A DNA stretch of 64,000 nt, from the NCBI GenBank assembly GCA_021521415.1, contig JAIQDT010003574.1:1-64000 (forward strand). The letters are read 5' to 3'. Below the pieces are notes generated by a model that did not search any database, had not been told where the DNA came from, and saw only the letters and a list, made by a program, of their open reading frames with translations. The position numbers and the translations under genes were made by a program. This document shows, in pieces, positions 36,677-48,140 of the stretch. The DNA is from Bidens hawaiensis. Taxonomy: Eukaryota; Streptophyta; Magnoliopsida; Asterales; Asteraceae. The number at the start of each line of letters is the position of its first letter. Position 1 is the stretch's first letter.

Positions 36677-37122
36677 ACCTCACAGATATTATAAGGGTCT
36701 GGTCCCTAGTTTTCGAATATTAGAAGGGTTCGATTCCCTAACATCACAGATATTATAAGGGTCTGGTCCCTATCATCACAGATATTATAAGGGTCTGGTC
36801 CCTAACATCACAGATATTATAAGGGTCTGGTCCCTAACATCACAGATATTATAAGGGTCTGGTCCCTAACATCACAGATATTATAAGGGTCTGGTCCCTA
36901 ACATCACAGATACTATAAGGGTCTGGTCCCTAACATCACAGATATTATAAGGGTCTGGTCCCTAACATCACAGATATTATAAGGGTCTGGTCCCTATCAT
37001 CACAGATATTATAAGGGTCTGGTCCCTAACATCACAGATATTATAAGGGTCTGGTCCCTATCATCACAGATATTATAAGGGTCTGGTCCCTAACATCACA
37101 GATATTATAAGGGTCTGGTCCC
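36677..37122. repeat. ~29-bp tandem array, 5' LTR
   Basis: About fifteen units of ATCACAGATATTATAAGGGT type, longer than in the 3' LTR copies, so copy number differs between the LTRs of one element. Confidence 0.95.
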
Positions 37123-37663
37123 TTGGTTTTCGAATATTAGTAGGGTTCGATTCCCTCTTCGTTACCATACAACCATACATCATACCTCGAGTATTATTAG
37201 GGCTCGGTACCCTTTTCGTAACCATACAACCATACAACCGTCATTTCCTTCTTTTATTAACTTTATTACGTTCATACACATAAACATACATATCATACTT
37301 ACCATATTTATAACGTTACAACCTGACAGTACGTGCAATATCCGAAGATCGTTCACGTACCATCAAGCAATCATTCATACATATCACATATATCACATAT
37401 GGCATACACTTATCACTTAGGATAAATGTATTAACAACACATCAAGTATGCACACAGCCCCGAAAACATAACAAGGAATGGGGCTAGAAACTCACCTGGA
37501 TTCTGCTTCTTCCTCTGGTAGCTGTAAATCCCTTCTTTAACTGAGCTCGGCTAACTGTACAAGTTACACGTATCAATACTCGCCTGACCTAATCTGGTGG
37601 CCTAGTATTAGCTTACTTTAACTTATCGCTTTATAATTTATTTTCTAATCAAACTTGGCTTTA

Positions 37664-38022
37664 GGCGAAGTTAACCCTCGGGCGAACTTAGCTTCAGGCG
37701 AAGTTAAACCTTAGGCGAACTTGGCTTCAGGCGAAGTTAAACCTTAGGCGAACTTGGCTTCCGGCGAAGTTAAACCTTAGGCGAACTTGGCTTCAGGCGA
37801 AGTTATCCTTAGGCGAACTTGGCTTCAGGCGAAGTTATCCTTAGGCGAACTTAGCCGTAGGCGAAGTTATCCTTAGGCGAACTTAGCTTCAGGCGAAGTT
37901 ATCCTTAGGCGAACTTGGCCGTAGGCGAAGTTATCCTTAGGCGAAGTTACGCTTGAAGGCGAAGTTACGCTTGAAGGCGAAGTTCATCAGGCGAACTTAA
38001 TCTTGCAGGCGAAGTTATCGCG
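37664..38022. repeat. GGCGAACTT / GGCGAAGTT minisatellite, array 3
   Basis: Same unit structure as the arrays at 31674-31985 and 33463-33915, followed by GCGCTGCAGATCTG in both complete LTRs. Confidence 0.95.
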
Positions 38023-39778
38023 CTGCAGATCTGTTTGCCCATAACTCCTTCGTTTCTTAGCCAAATAACTCGATTTTGGTACCCACGGAATCGTATGATC
38101 GGCGCCTACAAATCCCAACCATCAAATCGGCCTAAAATCGACGTTTTAGGGGTCCGATTTGGGCAGTTTGGGTTTCGGGTCCGGTTAATCCATCCAATCC
38201 TAACCATTTTCAGTAATATTAGCTTTGTTGGATTTGTTCTTACCTTACCAACTCAGATCTATCAACAAAATCTCGGGTCTCGGCTTCGAATCTTGATCGG
38301 TTAGAATGTGTGTGTTTTGAGTGTGTGAAGAAATAGATGAAAAATGAAGATATTTTTGGGGTTTTGGGGTATTTATATCCCTGAAATCCCATTCTCATTT
38401 AACCCATCTCAATTAATCCTAATCCATAACCAACGTCCCTTACCCGACACTAGCCCGACCCATACCAACTCCTATTCTTTTATTTATTTCCTGATAACCC
38501 GAGTAAACTTTTCCTCTATTATTAAGTAATATAATCAATATTACTTTGAAATTTCGGGATGTTACAGACAAGCTTGTGGGTTTCACTTTCTTGTTTATAA
38601 AACTAGACAAGAATGTAGAATATTATATAATTTATATAAGGTTTAATATTAAACAAAGTAGCTAACTTACAAACTGGTCACACATATTTACAAACTAGTA
38701 AATTTTTTATCTACAAGAAGGGTTTTTTTTTCTATAGAATATTGAGCGTTCATATAATTATAGGTGCAACAATTGAAGGAAAAAATAGCCGAGTTAGAAC
38801 GGGAAAAAGTAGCAGAGTTGGAACGAGGAAATGTAGAAAAGCAGGCTATGTTGGAGAAAATTGAAGAAAATGCGAGACTGTTTGCAAAAATGAATGAGAA
38901 ACTTCAGTTATTGTCACGAAATCAGCAACAAAGCCTTCCACCAACTTAAGATATATGAAAATTTCAATTTTTATTCTATTTTATTTTGGATGATTGGATC
39001 TTGAATTACATTTGGATATTTTATGCTAAATTGGTTTAATTTGGATATTTATCTTTATTATGATATTTTATAAAATTTTTATATAATGTTTACATGAAGA
39101 AAATATATAAATATATTAAAAAATAAAAGATTTTAAAACAATATACAAAATGCATAGAAAATATGTAGCTAATAACTCATATAATCTGTGGCTAAATGGT
39201 GCAAATTTATATAGCTACATTTGTAGCAAAAGTCAGTTAAAATTCGTAGCTAATTTCATAACAAAAACCATACCAAATATCTTTAGCTAGTGGTAGCAAC
39301 ATCTTTAGAAAAATTTCATAGCCAAAATTGTAGCTAAAATTCGGTAGCCAACTCTGTAACTAGATGGTAGCAAAATCTTTAGAAAAATTTTGTAGCCAAA
39401 TTTGTAGCTAAAATTTGGTAGCAAACTCTGTAGCAACAAAATCCGTAGCAAAATTACATTGTTATAAAATCGTAGCAAAATTCTATAGCTAAAAGTTCGT
39501 AGCTAAAAAACGTAGCAAAACTCCGTAACAAATAATTTGTAGCTAAAACTTCGTAGCAAACAAATTTGTAGCAAAATCTGTGACTAATATAGCTAAAACG
39601 ATGACGCTTCTTTTGATAGCTAAATTCGTAGCAAAATTCTGATTTCGTAGCAATATTACGTAGCAAATAAGTTAGCTACGAGACTTGTACTTATGGACCA
39701 AATCCGTAGCAAACACCATGTTTGCTACAGATTTGCTACAGATTTGACCGTAACAAATAGCTTTTTTTAGTAGTGGTA

Positions 39779-41619
39779 AAACTCATAATTTCCTACTTCA
39801 TCACTTTTTGTTATTGTTCATCACACTCCCTCTCTGGCTTTCTCTCACTTTTTATATGCGAGTTCATTTTGGAACTCTAAAAAAGTGAGAAACTCACTTT
39901 TACATTACTCGTCTAATCTTGGTGTATCTTTTGTGTTCATAATCCTCTACGTATCACATGACTTTATTAAACTAAAAAACCCAACCCTCAGAAAGTAACC
40001 CCCCTGCCGCAGCAACAAAATGTAACCCTCAACCCGGAAAGCCTAACCCCTCCCCCCCCCCCAAATCTAACCCTGAAAGCTAAACTAAACCAAAAAACCT
40101 AAACATGAAGGCTTACCCATGATTTAAAAAAAATTGATCGAGGGATGTTAGATAAACATTTGTTTTTGTTTTTTTTTTATTTTCGTTTTTTTGGTTTTAT
40201 AGTTTTTATAATTATTTTTTTAGGGTTTTATTTCCTTAAAAAATGATGTGATATCTGATTAAGGATGCACCATAAAATGAAGGGAGATGATCAATGGCTA
40301 AAAAATGAGCTTATTAGTTTTCATTTTTTTAAAGTTTTCTTTTGAACCTGTGTGTGTATAGAGTTTGGATCAAATACAAATGAAATTAACATGCTAAACG
40401 TAAGAATCAAGTAGAAATAAATTAATTATGTAAAACAAATTCAAAGGATTCTAGCTCCTTTTGGAAGATATACATGTGAAAAAGATGAGTTCAATTTAAA
40501 ATGAAGAAAAGATGGCCGACTTACCTTTATAATGGCATGAATGGTGAAAACATCATTTTATAATAATTTGTACACGCATGTACCATAGCCCAAACAAAGC
40601 AATGCATAAATCGAGGTCAATCATAAACGGGCAGTCGGGCACATGGTGAAAAAATCATTTTTACAGAGAGTAGAATTCGTGGAAGATTCGCCAAAGGCTA
40701 GCTCTTCAATTCTTGATTTGCATCTATATCCCACCAGAGTTTGTTCGGGTCAGAATTATAGTTTAAATATTCTAATTTGTTTTAAAACATATTTTTGGTT
40801 TACATGCGTCTTACTTAAAAGATGAACTTGTACCTAAAATCATATGATATGTTCTTGGTGCTAGAAAACATTTTGTATATATGCACATTCTTTATTGCCC
40901 GATGAGGTAAAGCTAGAGCATGGTTTATAGCCATATCGAAAGAATGTCTATCAATCATAACGAAAAAATTTAAGTGCATTACGATGTTTTTACTAGTTAA
41001 GTAATTAAAACATTGTTATCGTTAATTATGGCAATATAGTTGTTCCTTGTATTGTATTATTTCATATTCACTTGTGAGTGCAGCTTATTGCTCCTAGTAT
41101 CACTCCATATCAATTAGTCAACCAAAATATCCTTCGTTTGCATAAAAGAAACCGGTAGTGGTTCAGAGCAAAACCCCTCGAGTTTTTCATCAATATCCGC
41201 GCATGTCCACAACTCTCAGATTAGTTGAAGTTCAGTTTTGTTCTTAAAGTCATGCATTTGGACGAATTTGTACTCCATAGGTATTGTACAATAAGTAGCT
41301 TACTATGTATATTTTGATTCCTTACTTATAAAGCTCAATAAGGTTTGTTCACTCACACAACTAATTTATCACGCAATATCTCACAACATTTTTATTATAA
41401 ATACAAAAAATTGATTATCGTTATTTTATTAACGTTAAGTTCATTTTAGGCATTTTGTTTGCTCATTGTGAAGCTTTTATTAAGGAAAACACAATGTAAT
41501 AGGCTAGCGTAGCTCGCTTCACTCTTCAAGCTTCACACCAAACTTTTCTGGTTCACCCAACATTCCCTGCCTTAAATTGAAGGGCGAGGTTCGAACAAGG
41601 AAAGGCTTTTATGTTCGTG

Positions 41620-41659
<40 letters not shown>

Positions 41660-42292
41660 AAAATAATTATAATGATTGCATATAATAATTTGGTTCAATT
41701 ATTAGAAAAAAACCCTCTTTTCACTCAAGTTTCTGTCAAAGGTATTTTGTATGTTGTGAAGCTTTAAAAGTAAAATTGTACTGAATGTACCAAAAACTGA
41801 ATCTTCATAGAACGTGTCAACCATTTAAACTATGACCAATTCAGCAAATGTGTATTTATAACACTTGGTACATGGTTGAATAGTGAAAGTTGGTGGAAGG
41901 AGAGTTTTCATCAGTGAAATGTTGAAACAAAAAGAAGGGTACTTAGATGATTTCCAAACAAAGCCAGGATCAAATAGAAGGTGTCAAAACTATTACAAGC
42001 CACTATTCATGAGTAGTGAGTTTGGGTGCAAGTGCAATTAAGACAGCAATTAATAGTTCTTATTACGCGTACACTTGTTTGATGTGACATGTATACATGT
42101 CCACACATTTCTTCTCATGTCCTAGGGCCCCTTTGTGACTCTCTTGTCTTTGGTAAAAATTGCATCGTTTTATAAGATGTTTTATTAGCTACTTAAGATG
42201 ATTCATACAGTAACTATATGTTGTTTTGGCAACTTTACCAAATGGATTTAGCCTAAAAAGCGTAGGATATGAAGCAATGAAGAGATCATGTA
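39779..42292. other. Non-coding intergenic stretch
   Basis: No gene recognised. An (AT)n microsatellite lies at about 41623-41654. A short poly-C run occurs near 40052. Confidence 0.5.
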
Positions 42293-42300
42293 CGGTTATG

Positions 42301-42984
42301 TAGGGGTGAGCACGGTTCGGTTCGGTTCGGTTATTGGGTGAAACCCAAACCTAAACCTAAGCTATCGGTTATTTTATAATACCAACCAATCGGTTTTCGG
42401 TTATTCGATTATTCGGTTATTCAGTTTTCGGTTATTTTCGGTTTCGGTTTAGGTTATTTTAGGTTTTTTTTATTGTGAGTAGACATTACAAAAAAACAAA
42501 GAATTCAAAAAAAAAAAATAGAGTACCTCATACATATTGAATTCAAAATACAAAAATAGACACGTGTTATATGGAACCAAACAAATACAAAGTTGTTTAA
42601 GTAGTAGAGTTTAAAATTCAACAACGTTCTTAATAAAAAAAAAAGCAAAGGTTTCCCGAATCTTTATTCATTGTCTTATTCGTCTTCAAAGTTTAGACCC
42701 AGTCTTGATCATCTTCATCACCATCAATGGTAGATTATTTTGGTGTTATGTTTATGGTCATTACATCTTAAAAAAAACAAGTGAAAACATAGGTTCGATT
42801 AATCGGTTCGGTTCGGTTTTTTTCGGTTTTATTAAAATGGATAACCTAACCTAAACCCAAAAATCGGTTTTTCGAAAAACTAAAAATTTAACCACCGGTT
42901 AATACTTTGGTTCGGTTTTTTTCGGTTCGGTTTTTTCGGTTATTCGGTTTCAGTTCGGTTAATTCGGTTTTATGCTCACCTCTA
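42301..42984. mobile_element. hAT-type MITE (TAGGGGTGAGCA ends), intact
   Basis: The 684-bp element is flanked by perfect 8-bp duplications CGGTTATG (42293-42300 and 42985-42992). The ends TAGGGGTGAGCACGG and, complemented, TAGAGGTGAGCATAA are inverted repeats. Both subterminal regions are built of GGTTCGGTT / TCGGTTATT units. It is the better-preserved relative of the element at 18855-20351 and encodes nothing recognisable. Confidence 0.85.
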
Positions 42985-42992
42985 CGGTTATG

Positions 42993-45234
42993 CGTGCATT
43001 TTTTTAATGGACGAGAGCATTTGCATCTATTTAATAGCACATGTTTCTAACACTAATGACAACACCATGTAAAATGAGATATTAGTAACTTTTATGTATC
43101 ATATGAAGTATATCCTTCTTGCTTTTGTGTATCTTGACCATGACCTCGAGTAAGTTAGTAACTTGCTCACCACGGTTTCAAAGTAACAACCATGAGTGAA
43201 TACTAGGTTTTCATGATATATTTTTCTTTCTTAATTCGTATACTTTCATCATAGGCTTTTAGTCAATCTATTGCCTAATCTGGTGTCATGCTTTTCAAGC
43301 TACTTATTGATGCAACTAGTTGAATGAATCTATCACGGACTGAGTTTAGTAATCTACTTACGATGGTTGCGCGCATCGTTAAATGTTATCCCAATTGTGA
43401 CTATACTAGACTTCTTTCTCATAAATGTATCCATTAAATATTCTTCTTTCAAGGAACAAAGAAATTGTGATTATCAACTTATTTTAAGTTCCCTAGTTTT
43501 AAGTTGATAATCACAATTTCCCTAGTCCTTTGGAATTTTCTTTAGAAACCGATCTCGAATTCGAAAGATCATTCAATGTGCGTCCTTGTGATTTGATCAT
43601 TTATGTTTGATCAATGACTTTTTAGTTTGATGTGTCATAAGCAATATTTTTTTTCTAGTTCCATGATTTTAATCCGGTGACTATTTCGAAAGTCCCTTGG
43701 TTGATCTGCTGCTTTTGTTAAAAAGATTACAACTTTTTATACACGACGTGCAAGTCATTGTAGATTAGATTTGACATTTTGGAAGTTATATAGGTACATA
43801 TGGTTTAAGAAAAGACTTGTCATAAAAATGTTGGAACATGTTTTATTTAACATTCAAAGAGGATATCATAACACACTAGAATTGTCTTGGATATTTATTG
43901 ATTTCACATGAATACAACAGTTAGTTTAATAGTATGTGGGAAGCTCACCATTCTAAGTTTCTAACCAATCGAATGCATGGCCCAAAAACCCTAGTTGACA
44001 TGTGCTAGCTCCACAATTGTACCTCCTAGACCATGATGGGGGTGAACCATTTTTATACTTGATTCCACAAAACCACCTAATGGAAATTAACCAATCTGGT
44101 TGACCAACATCACCACTACCAACGGTTGCGATCAAATAATATTACACTTTGTAATTTTTGTAAATAAGAAGCCAAGGGCACAAGGTAACCCAACGGGCGG
44201 CGAGAAGCTCAATCCACATCAACAAAGTCAGATATGTTTTAGGAGAATAGCGAGAAAGAATCACCTATTTGAAGAAAGTTGTTTCAAAAGTGAGAACATC
44301 GCCACTCTATTCCACCTAGCGTCCTGAGTCAGTGTCATGTGTGACCTCATAAATATGCAATTTGTTCATCAATCACTTTTGATACACTCTTTAGTTAAAA
44401 GAGAGAACGTAATTTCAAACACAAGTAACAATTAGTAAATAGATTAAGGTAACGTAATTCACAAAATTAATTTGTCTCTAATCTTAATCTTAGTACTTGT
44501 GCTTTTGGATATATTTGTAACTAGAGAAAAGAGCTAAAAGAATTAAAAAAAGAAGTATATGTTTTTTTGTAAACACTAATATAGTGTGCGATATGCAGGA
44601 TTAACATGTGGAATTAAAATGAATCATTACAATGGAATAAAAAAAAGGTGTTTTGACTACACATATATTTCATGAAATACAAGGAGTGGCTTACTATTAT
44701 GCACACATATACACATGCCACTACCTAAGTACCTAAGAGTGAAGTTATAATAAAGGGCTCTACACAATGTCAACAACTAGATAGTAAACTAGAACCAATA
44801 ACAATCATTGATCATTTGATCATAGTGTTTAGAATGAGTGTAAATCATTAGTTCTAGCTAGTAAAGGTGTTAAAATGTCGAGTTTTAGTTATGACCGGCG
44901 ACATATATATATAAATAAAGGGGTTGTGACACAACTTTATCGCTTACCTATTATTATATTGTAAATTTTTTTTAGTTTAGCAATGAAAAGAAGCTGACTT
45001 ATAAAAAAATGATAACTCAGGTTGGCATCTTTCCTGATTGTGATTTTTAAATCTTCAAAATATTGCAAAACAAAATTAAGATGCAATACTTTCACAACAA
45101 TTTCGTCTTTTTAACTAGTTTTTAAAATTCTTTTCCAACATACAAGTAGGGACGTGGGGTTTATTATTCGAGATTTGAATACTATCCGAATCGGGCTATT
45201 CAAGTTTTTCGGAATGATATTGTATCTTTTTTTT
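42993..45234. other. Non-coding intergenic stretch with a 20-bp perfect hairpin
   Basis: Apart from the inverted repeat at 43461-43520 nothing was recognised; the short frames have no domain. Confidence 0.5.
43461..43520. repeat. Perfect 20-bp inverted repeat, 20-bp loop
   Basis: GAAATTGTGATTATCAACTT (43461-43480) is exactly complementary to AAGTTGATAATCACAATTTC (43501-43520). CCCTAG occurs in the loop and again just after the right arm. Confidence 0.9.
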
Positions 45235-45674
45235 AGAGTGAATTGCAGTTTTCGTCCATATGGTTTGTCCAAATATGCGATAATAGTCCAGTAGTTTCAA
45301 ATTTATGATTTTCGTCAATGTTTCAATTCACTTGCAATTAAACCCGACCCTACTAACTTCATTAAGTCTGGTCGTTAAAACTATCAACGTGCCACGTGAG
45401 GGGTAGTTTGTCCTTTCCTCATATAAACTCCAACACTAATTCGCAAGCCCTATCACAAAAGGGTTGGGGTGTATTTGAGGCAAAAAATAACAAAATTGTC
45501 ACTCACATGAGAGGCACACTGATGAGTTTAACGATCAAGTTTAACAACATTAGTGTGGTTGGATTTAATTGCAAGTGAAATGAAAGCACAGAGACTAAAA
45601 TCACAAATTTAAAACTATTTGACTAAAAACACATATTTGAACAAACCACAAAGATGGAAATCGCAGTTTACTCT
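45235..45674. mobile_element. Long-TIR MITE, probably MULE-derived
   Basis: The ends AGAGTGAATTGCAGTTTTCG and, complemented, AGAGTAAACTGCGATTTCC begin inverted repeats of roughly 130 bp that include GGTTTGTYCAAATATG and TTTCAMTTCACTTGCAATTA. Flanks are T-rich (CTTTTTTTT and TTTTTTTTA), compatible with a 9-bp duplication but not proving it. This is a common eudicot MITE type with a 'TTTGTCC' motif near each end. Confidence 0.6.
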
Positions 45675-48140
45675 TTTTTTTATTATTATTTTGATAAGTT
45701 GATAAAATAGTTCTCCCTAATAAATTGATAAAAAAAACAAACTTTCGAATTTTGTTTATTTAAAAAATCAAGATTTGTAACGGAAGCTCTAAACATAATA
45801 TGCGATTTGTTAATAATTTATCTTGATGATTGAAAGTAACAACAAAAAAGGGTAAAGAAGAAAAGAGAAACAAAAAACTGCATTTCAATTCCACTAAATT
45901 AAAAAAAAATGAAATAAGTTTCAAGGCATATATAGGTTTTCTCAATTGCCTGGATAAAATTTTTTTGTTTTTAACTCTATTCGTGTTTAATTGGTTTTCG
46001 TTTTTAACTTTATATATACATGTTAAACATACCGAACTGGTGTAGCCCGGTTTACCCAAAACCCGAATGTTTCTATACATGAAACCAAGTTATTACCCTA
46101 TCCAATCTACCAGACTGTTTGTGATTTAGTTCGGACGGGTACATGCATCTAGCTTTTGGTGATTCTACTAGTATAGTCATATAATCAGGTTTTAGTCACT
46201 TCCTAGTCCACGTAGTGCCAATTTTAAATTATTTTTCTGTCTTAATCTTTTTCTCTTGTTTTTCTCCAAGATTAAACTTTAAATAAATTGTCCTTTCAAA
46301 GCATGAAAACATATTCAGACCTAGCCAGGAGACAACATAAGAGAATTCACAATGTCAAACCTATAGAAACCGTCACATCAGCGGTACATAAAAGTCTAAA
46401 TTTCTTTCAAAAATCATCACCTTTTTTCACAACACCAAACTTTCGAAAACTTCATTAAAAATATTAACTTTGTATACACAAATATATGTGTATGTGAGAG
46501 TGATGTGACACCCGGCCCACCACCTCTCGTCCGTCTTGCATTTGAAGACACAAACCAATAAACTTGAGCTCACAAACTTTCTTCACAACGCCACTCGTTT
46601 GCCCTTTATGTTTGTACAATGCCCACATAGGACAAGCGAGCAACCACAAATCATGAGTTATGGGTGCTCTAAGCTACATGAGCATAAACAAAAGACAATA
46701 CGGACCCATTAACCATGTGAAAATGTAATTAGAAGAAAATCATTATTAAGAATCGTCCCATGTCTTAAATGTCTTTGGATGTGTGAAAATCAACATCATC
46801 TACAGTACTACTTGTCACCCTTCCAAATGATTAATTAGCTTTTCATTAGGATAACGACGTAAGAAACACATCCTTAGCACTAATGTCACTTCTGTTATCG
46901 GCTAATGCATGAGTAAGCATTTTCACTACTACATACGCAGTAGAAAAATATACGGATTAAAATAGGTAATATAATCTTCAAAACTAATTAGTAATTTCCA
47001 CTAGAAAGGTAATACGACTAGGTAATAAAATGACAAGTGAATGAAATAGATTATTGTTATCTCATTGTTCAGTTTGGTTAACCTATATGAATAGATTGAG
47101 TATTACTTTTTAATTGTTTGATAGACAAAAATACAAAGTAATGAAATACAATTAACAAAAATATTTCTGCTCCAAAATAAATAAAATTTACCAAAATAAG
47201 TATATTATAAGTTTCTAACCATATATCAATTGGAAAATCAATCAAATATTATCACTCGTAAGTCATTGCGTATGTGGATTTCTTGGAAAGAAAACCATCC
47301 ATAAAATGTCACAAAACACTAACACGTACTAAAATGAATAGGTAGCTTCATAACGAGTCGTAAGAGAGAAAACAAGTACAAATTTAAAAAATGAAATCAA
47401 TTATCATTAAAAAAAATTAAAACAGTTAATGGTTCAATTGAAAATGATGTTATCAATAACATGCTCTCTATACCGCAAGAAGGACCACATATCAAAGATT
47501 CATTTATTCATAACCGTATATGCAATATATACAAAAAGAAAGTAGAAAAGACTCATGTTTTTGAAAGAAAAATGACCGGAAACCAAATAGCTAGCGCATC
47601 TAAGGAATGAGAAACCACATATGAGGAAAAAGTTTTGAAATATTATAAACTAGATTGCGCCGGGCAAGTTGGTAAATCCGGACGGTGGTAAACCCAAGCA
47701 TTACAGGTCCTAAGTGTTGAGGCGGTAAGTCGACGTGAATACGGTCGATTTTGGTTACGTGTGTTTTGTACGGGAACTAAAACCAAAACGTTATAAAAAT
47801 TGAGATTGATCAATAGGGTGACGTAGGTTGGTAAAACTCAAGCATTGTTGATCCCTGATGTTGAGGTGGTGAGTCTATGCAAATTCGGTCGGTTATTCTC
47901 ACGTCCGTTACGAAACCGGAAACTAAAAAAATTTGGCATTAGGTTGGTTTTCGTTATTCGTTATAGTATCGGAACTAAAACAAAATACGGTAAGTCTACG
48001 CAAATTAGGTCAGTTAACATCACATTCGTCACCGTATCGAAACTAAAATAAAACAAATATAACATAACAAAACTAATTAAAAATATAATTGATGTGGGGA
48101 GATCAAAAGTTTACCAATTAATGACGACATGCGTTATTGA
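45675..48140. other. Non-coding; degenerate repeat at 47655-48060
   Basis: No gene seen. From about 47655 to 48060 three loosely similar units carry GGTAAGTC(G/T)ACGTGAATACGGTCG-type and GGAACTAAAACAAAA-type motifs. Confidence 0.45.

Larger units (their letters stand above)
30271..38566 (-). mobile_element. Gag-only LTR retrotransposon (TR-GAG type), complete with TSD
   Basis: The element lies in minus orientation. Outer ends are TGTAAGGCCCCG at 30271 and GGGATGTTACA at 38566 (read on +), flanked by GACAA at 30266-30270 and 38567-38571. The internal region 34463-36174 is only 1.7 kb: primer site, one gag-like frame, polypurine tract; there is no protease, reverse transcriptase, RNase H or integrase. 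This matches the plant non-autonomous class called TR-GAG. Replication would need enzymes from another element. Left and right LTRs look nearly identical where they correspond, suggesting recent insertion. Confidence 0.85.
36175..38566 (-). repeat. 5' LTR of the TR-GAG element (2392 bp)
   Basis: On the minus strand it runs from TGTAACATCCCGAAATTTC to CGGTAACGGGGCCTTACA. It contains the GGCGAAGTT array (37664-38022), a ~15-copy 29-bp array (36677-37122) and the conserved block at 36435-36486. LTR boundaries are fixed by the flanking GACAA and the adjacent primer site. Confidence 0.9.
29153..38949 (+). pseudogene. En/Spm-type 'Transposase_24-like' gene, frameshifted and interrupted
   Basis: Exon-like blocks lie at 29153-29472, 29663-29860, 29946-30156 and 38764-38949 with plausible splice sites. 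Readable peptides include FPNLLGKARKFAKTRALKKG, IPFKPQWISQDSWEELVKVW, FWLQTHAKKG, WVDTRAGEAY, NITDPYVVLTGAPAKP and a Glu/Lys-rich coiled coil ending in SLPPT. This order (conserved W-rich block, THAKK motif, DPYVVLTG, C-terminal coiled coil) is that of plant Ptta/En/Spm Transposase_24 proteins. One frameshift lies near 29412 (between NNKNTRK and TGGRHTVGSKSF), a second in the G run near 30038. The last intron contains the 8.3-kb LTR retrotransposon. The upstream start of the gene was not found. Confidence 0.75.
28869..39775 (+). mobile_element. CACTA (En/Spm) transposon carrying a nested LTR retrotransposon
   Basis: The left end CACTACTACATAAATAGG and, complemented, the right end CACTACTAAAAAAAGC are imperfect inverted repeats; the direct repeat GTA flanks both (28866-28868, 39776-39778), as expected of CACTA elements. 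Subterminal regions (28890-28990, 39160-39760) are packed with TAGCTACGG / GTAGCAAA motifs, probable transposase-binding repeats. Removing the nested element at 30271-38566 and its 5-bp duplication leaves about 2.6 kb. Only one En/Spm-type gene, now broken, is recognisable; no TnpD-type catalytic transposase is present, so the element is non-autonomous. Confidence 0.85.

Noticed and set aside
44100..44327. 75-codon plus-strand frame
   Set aside because: No recognisable domain, no promoter or splice context; expected by chance.
46924..46960. CACTACTACATACGCAG resembling a CACTA end
   Set aside because: No matching inverted end, subterminal repeats or duplication found nearby.
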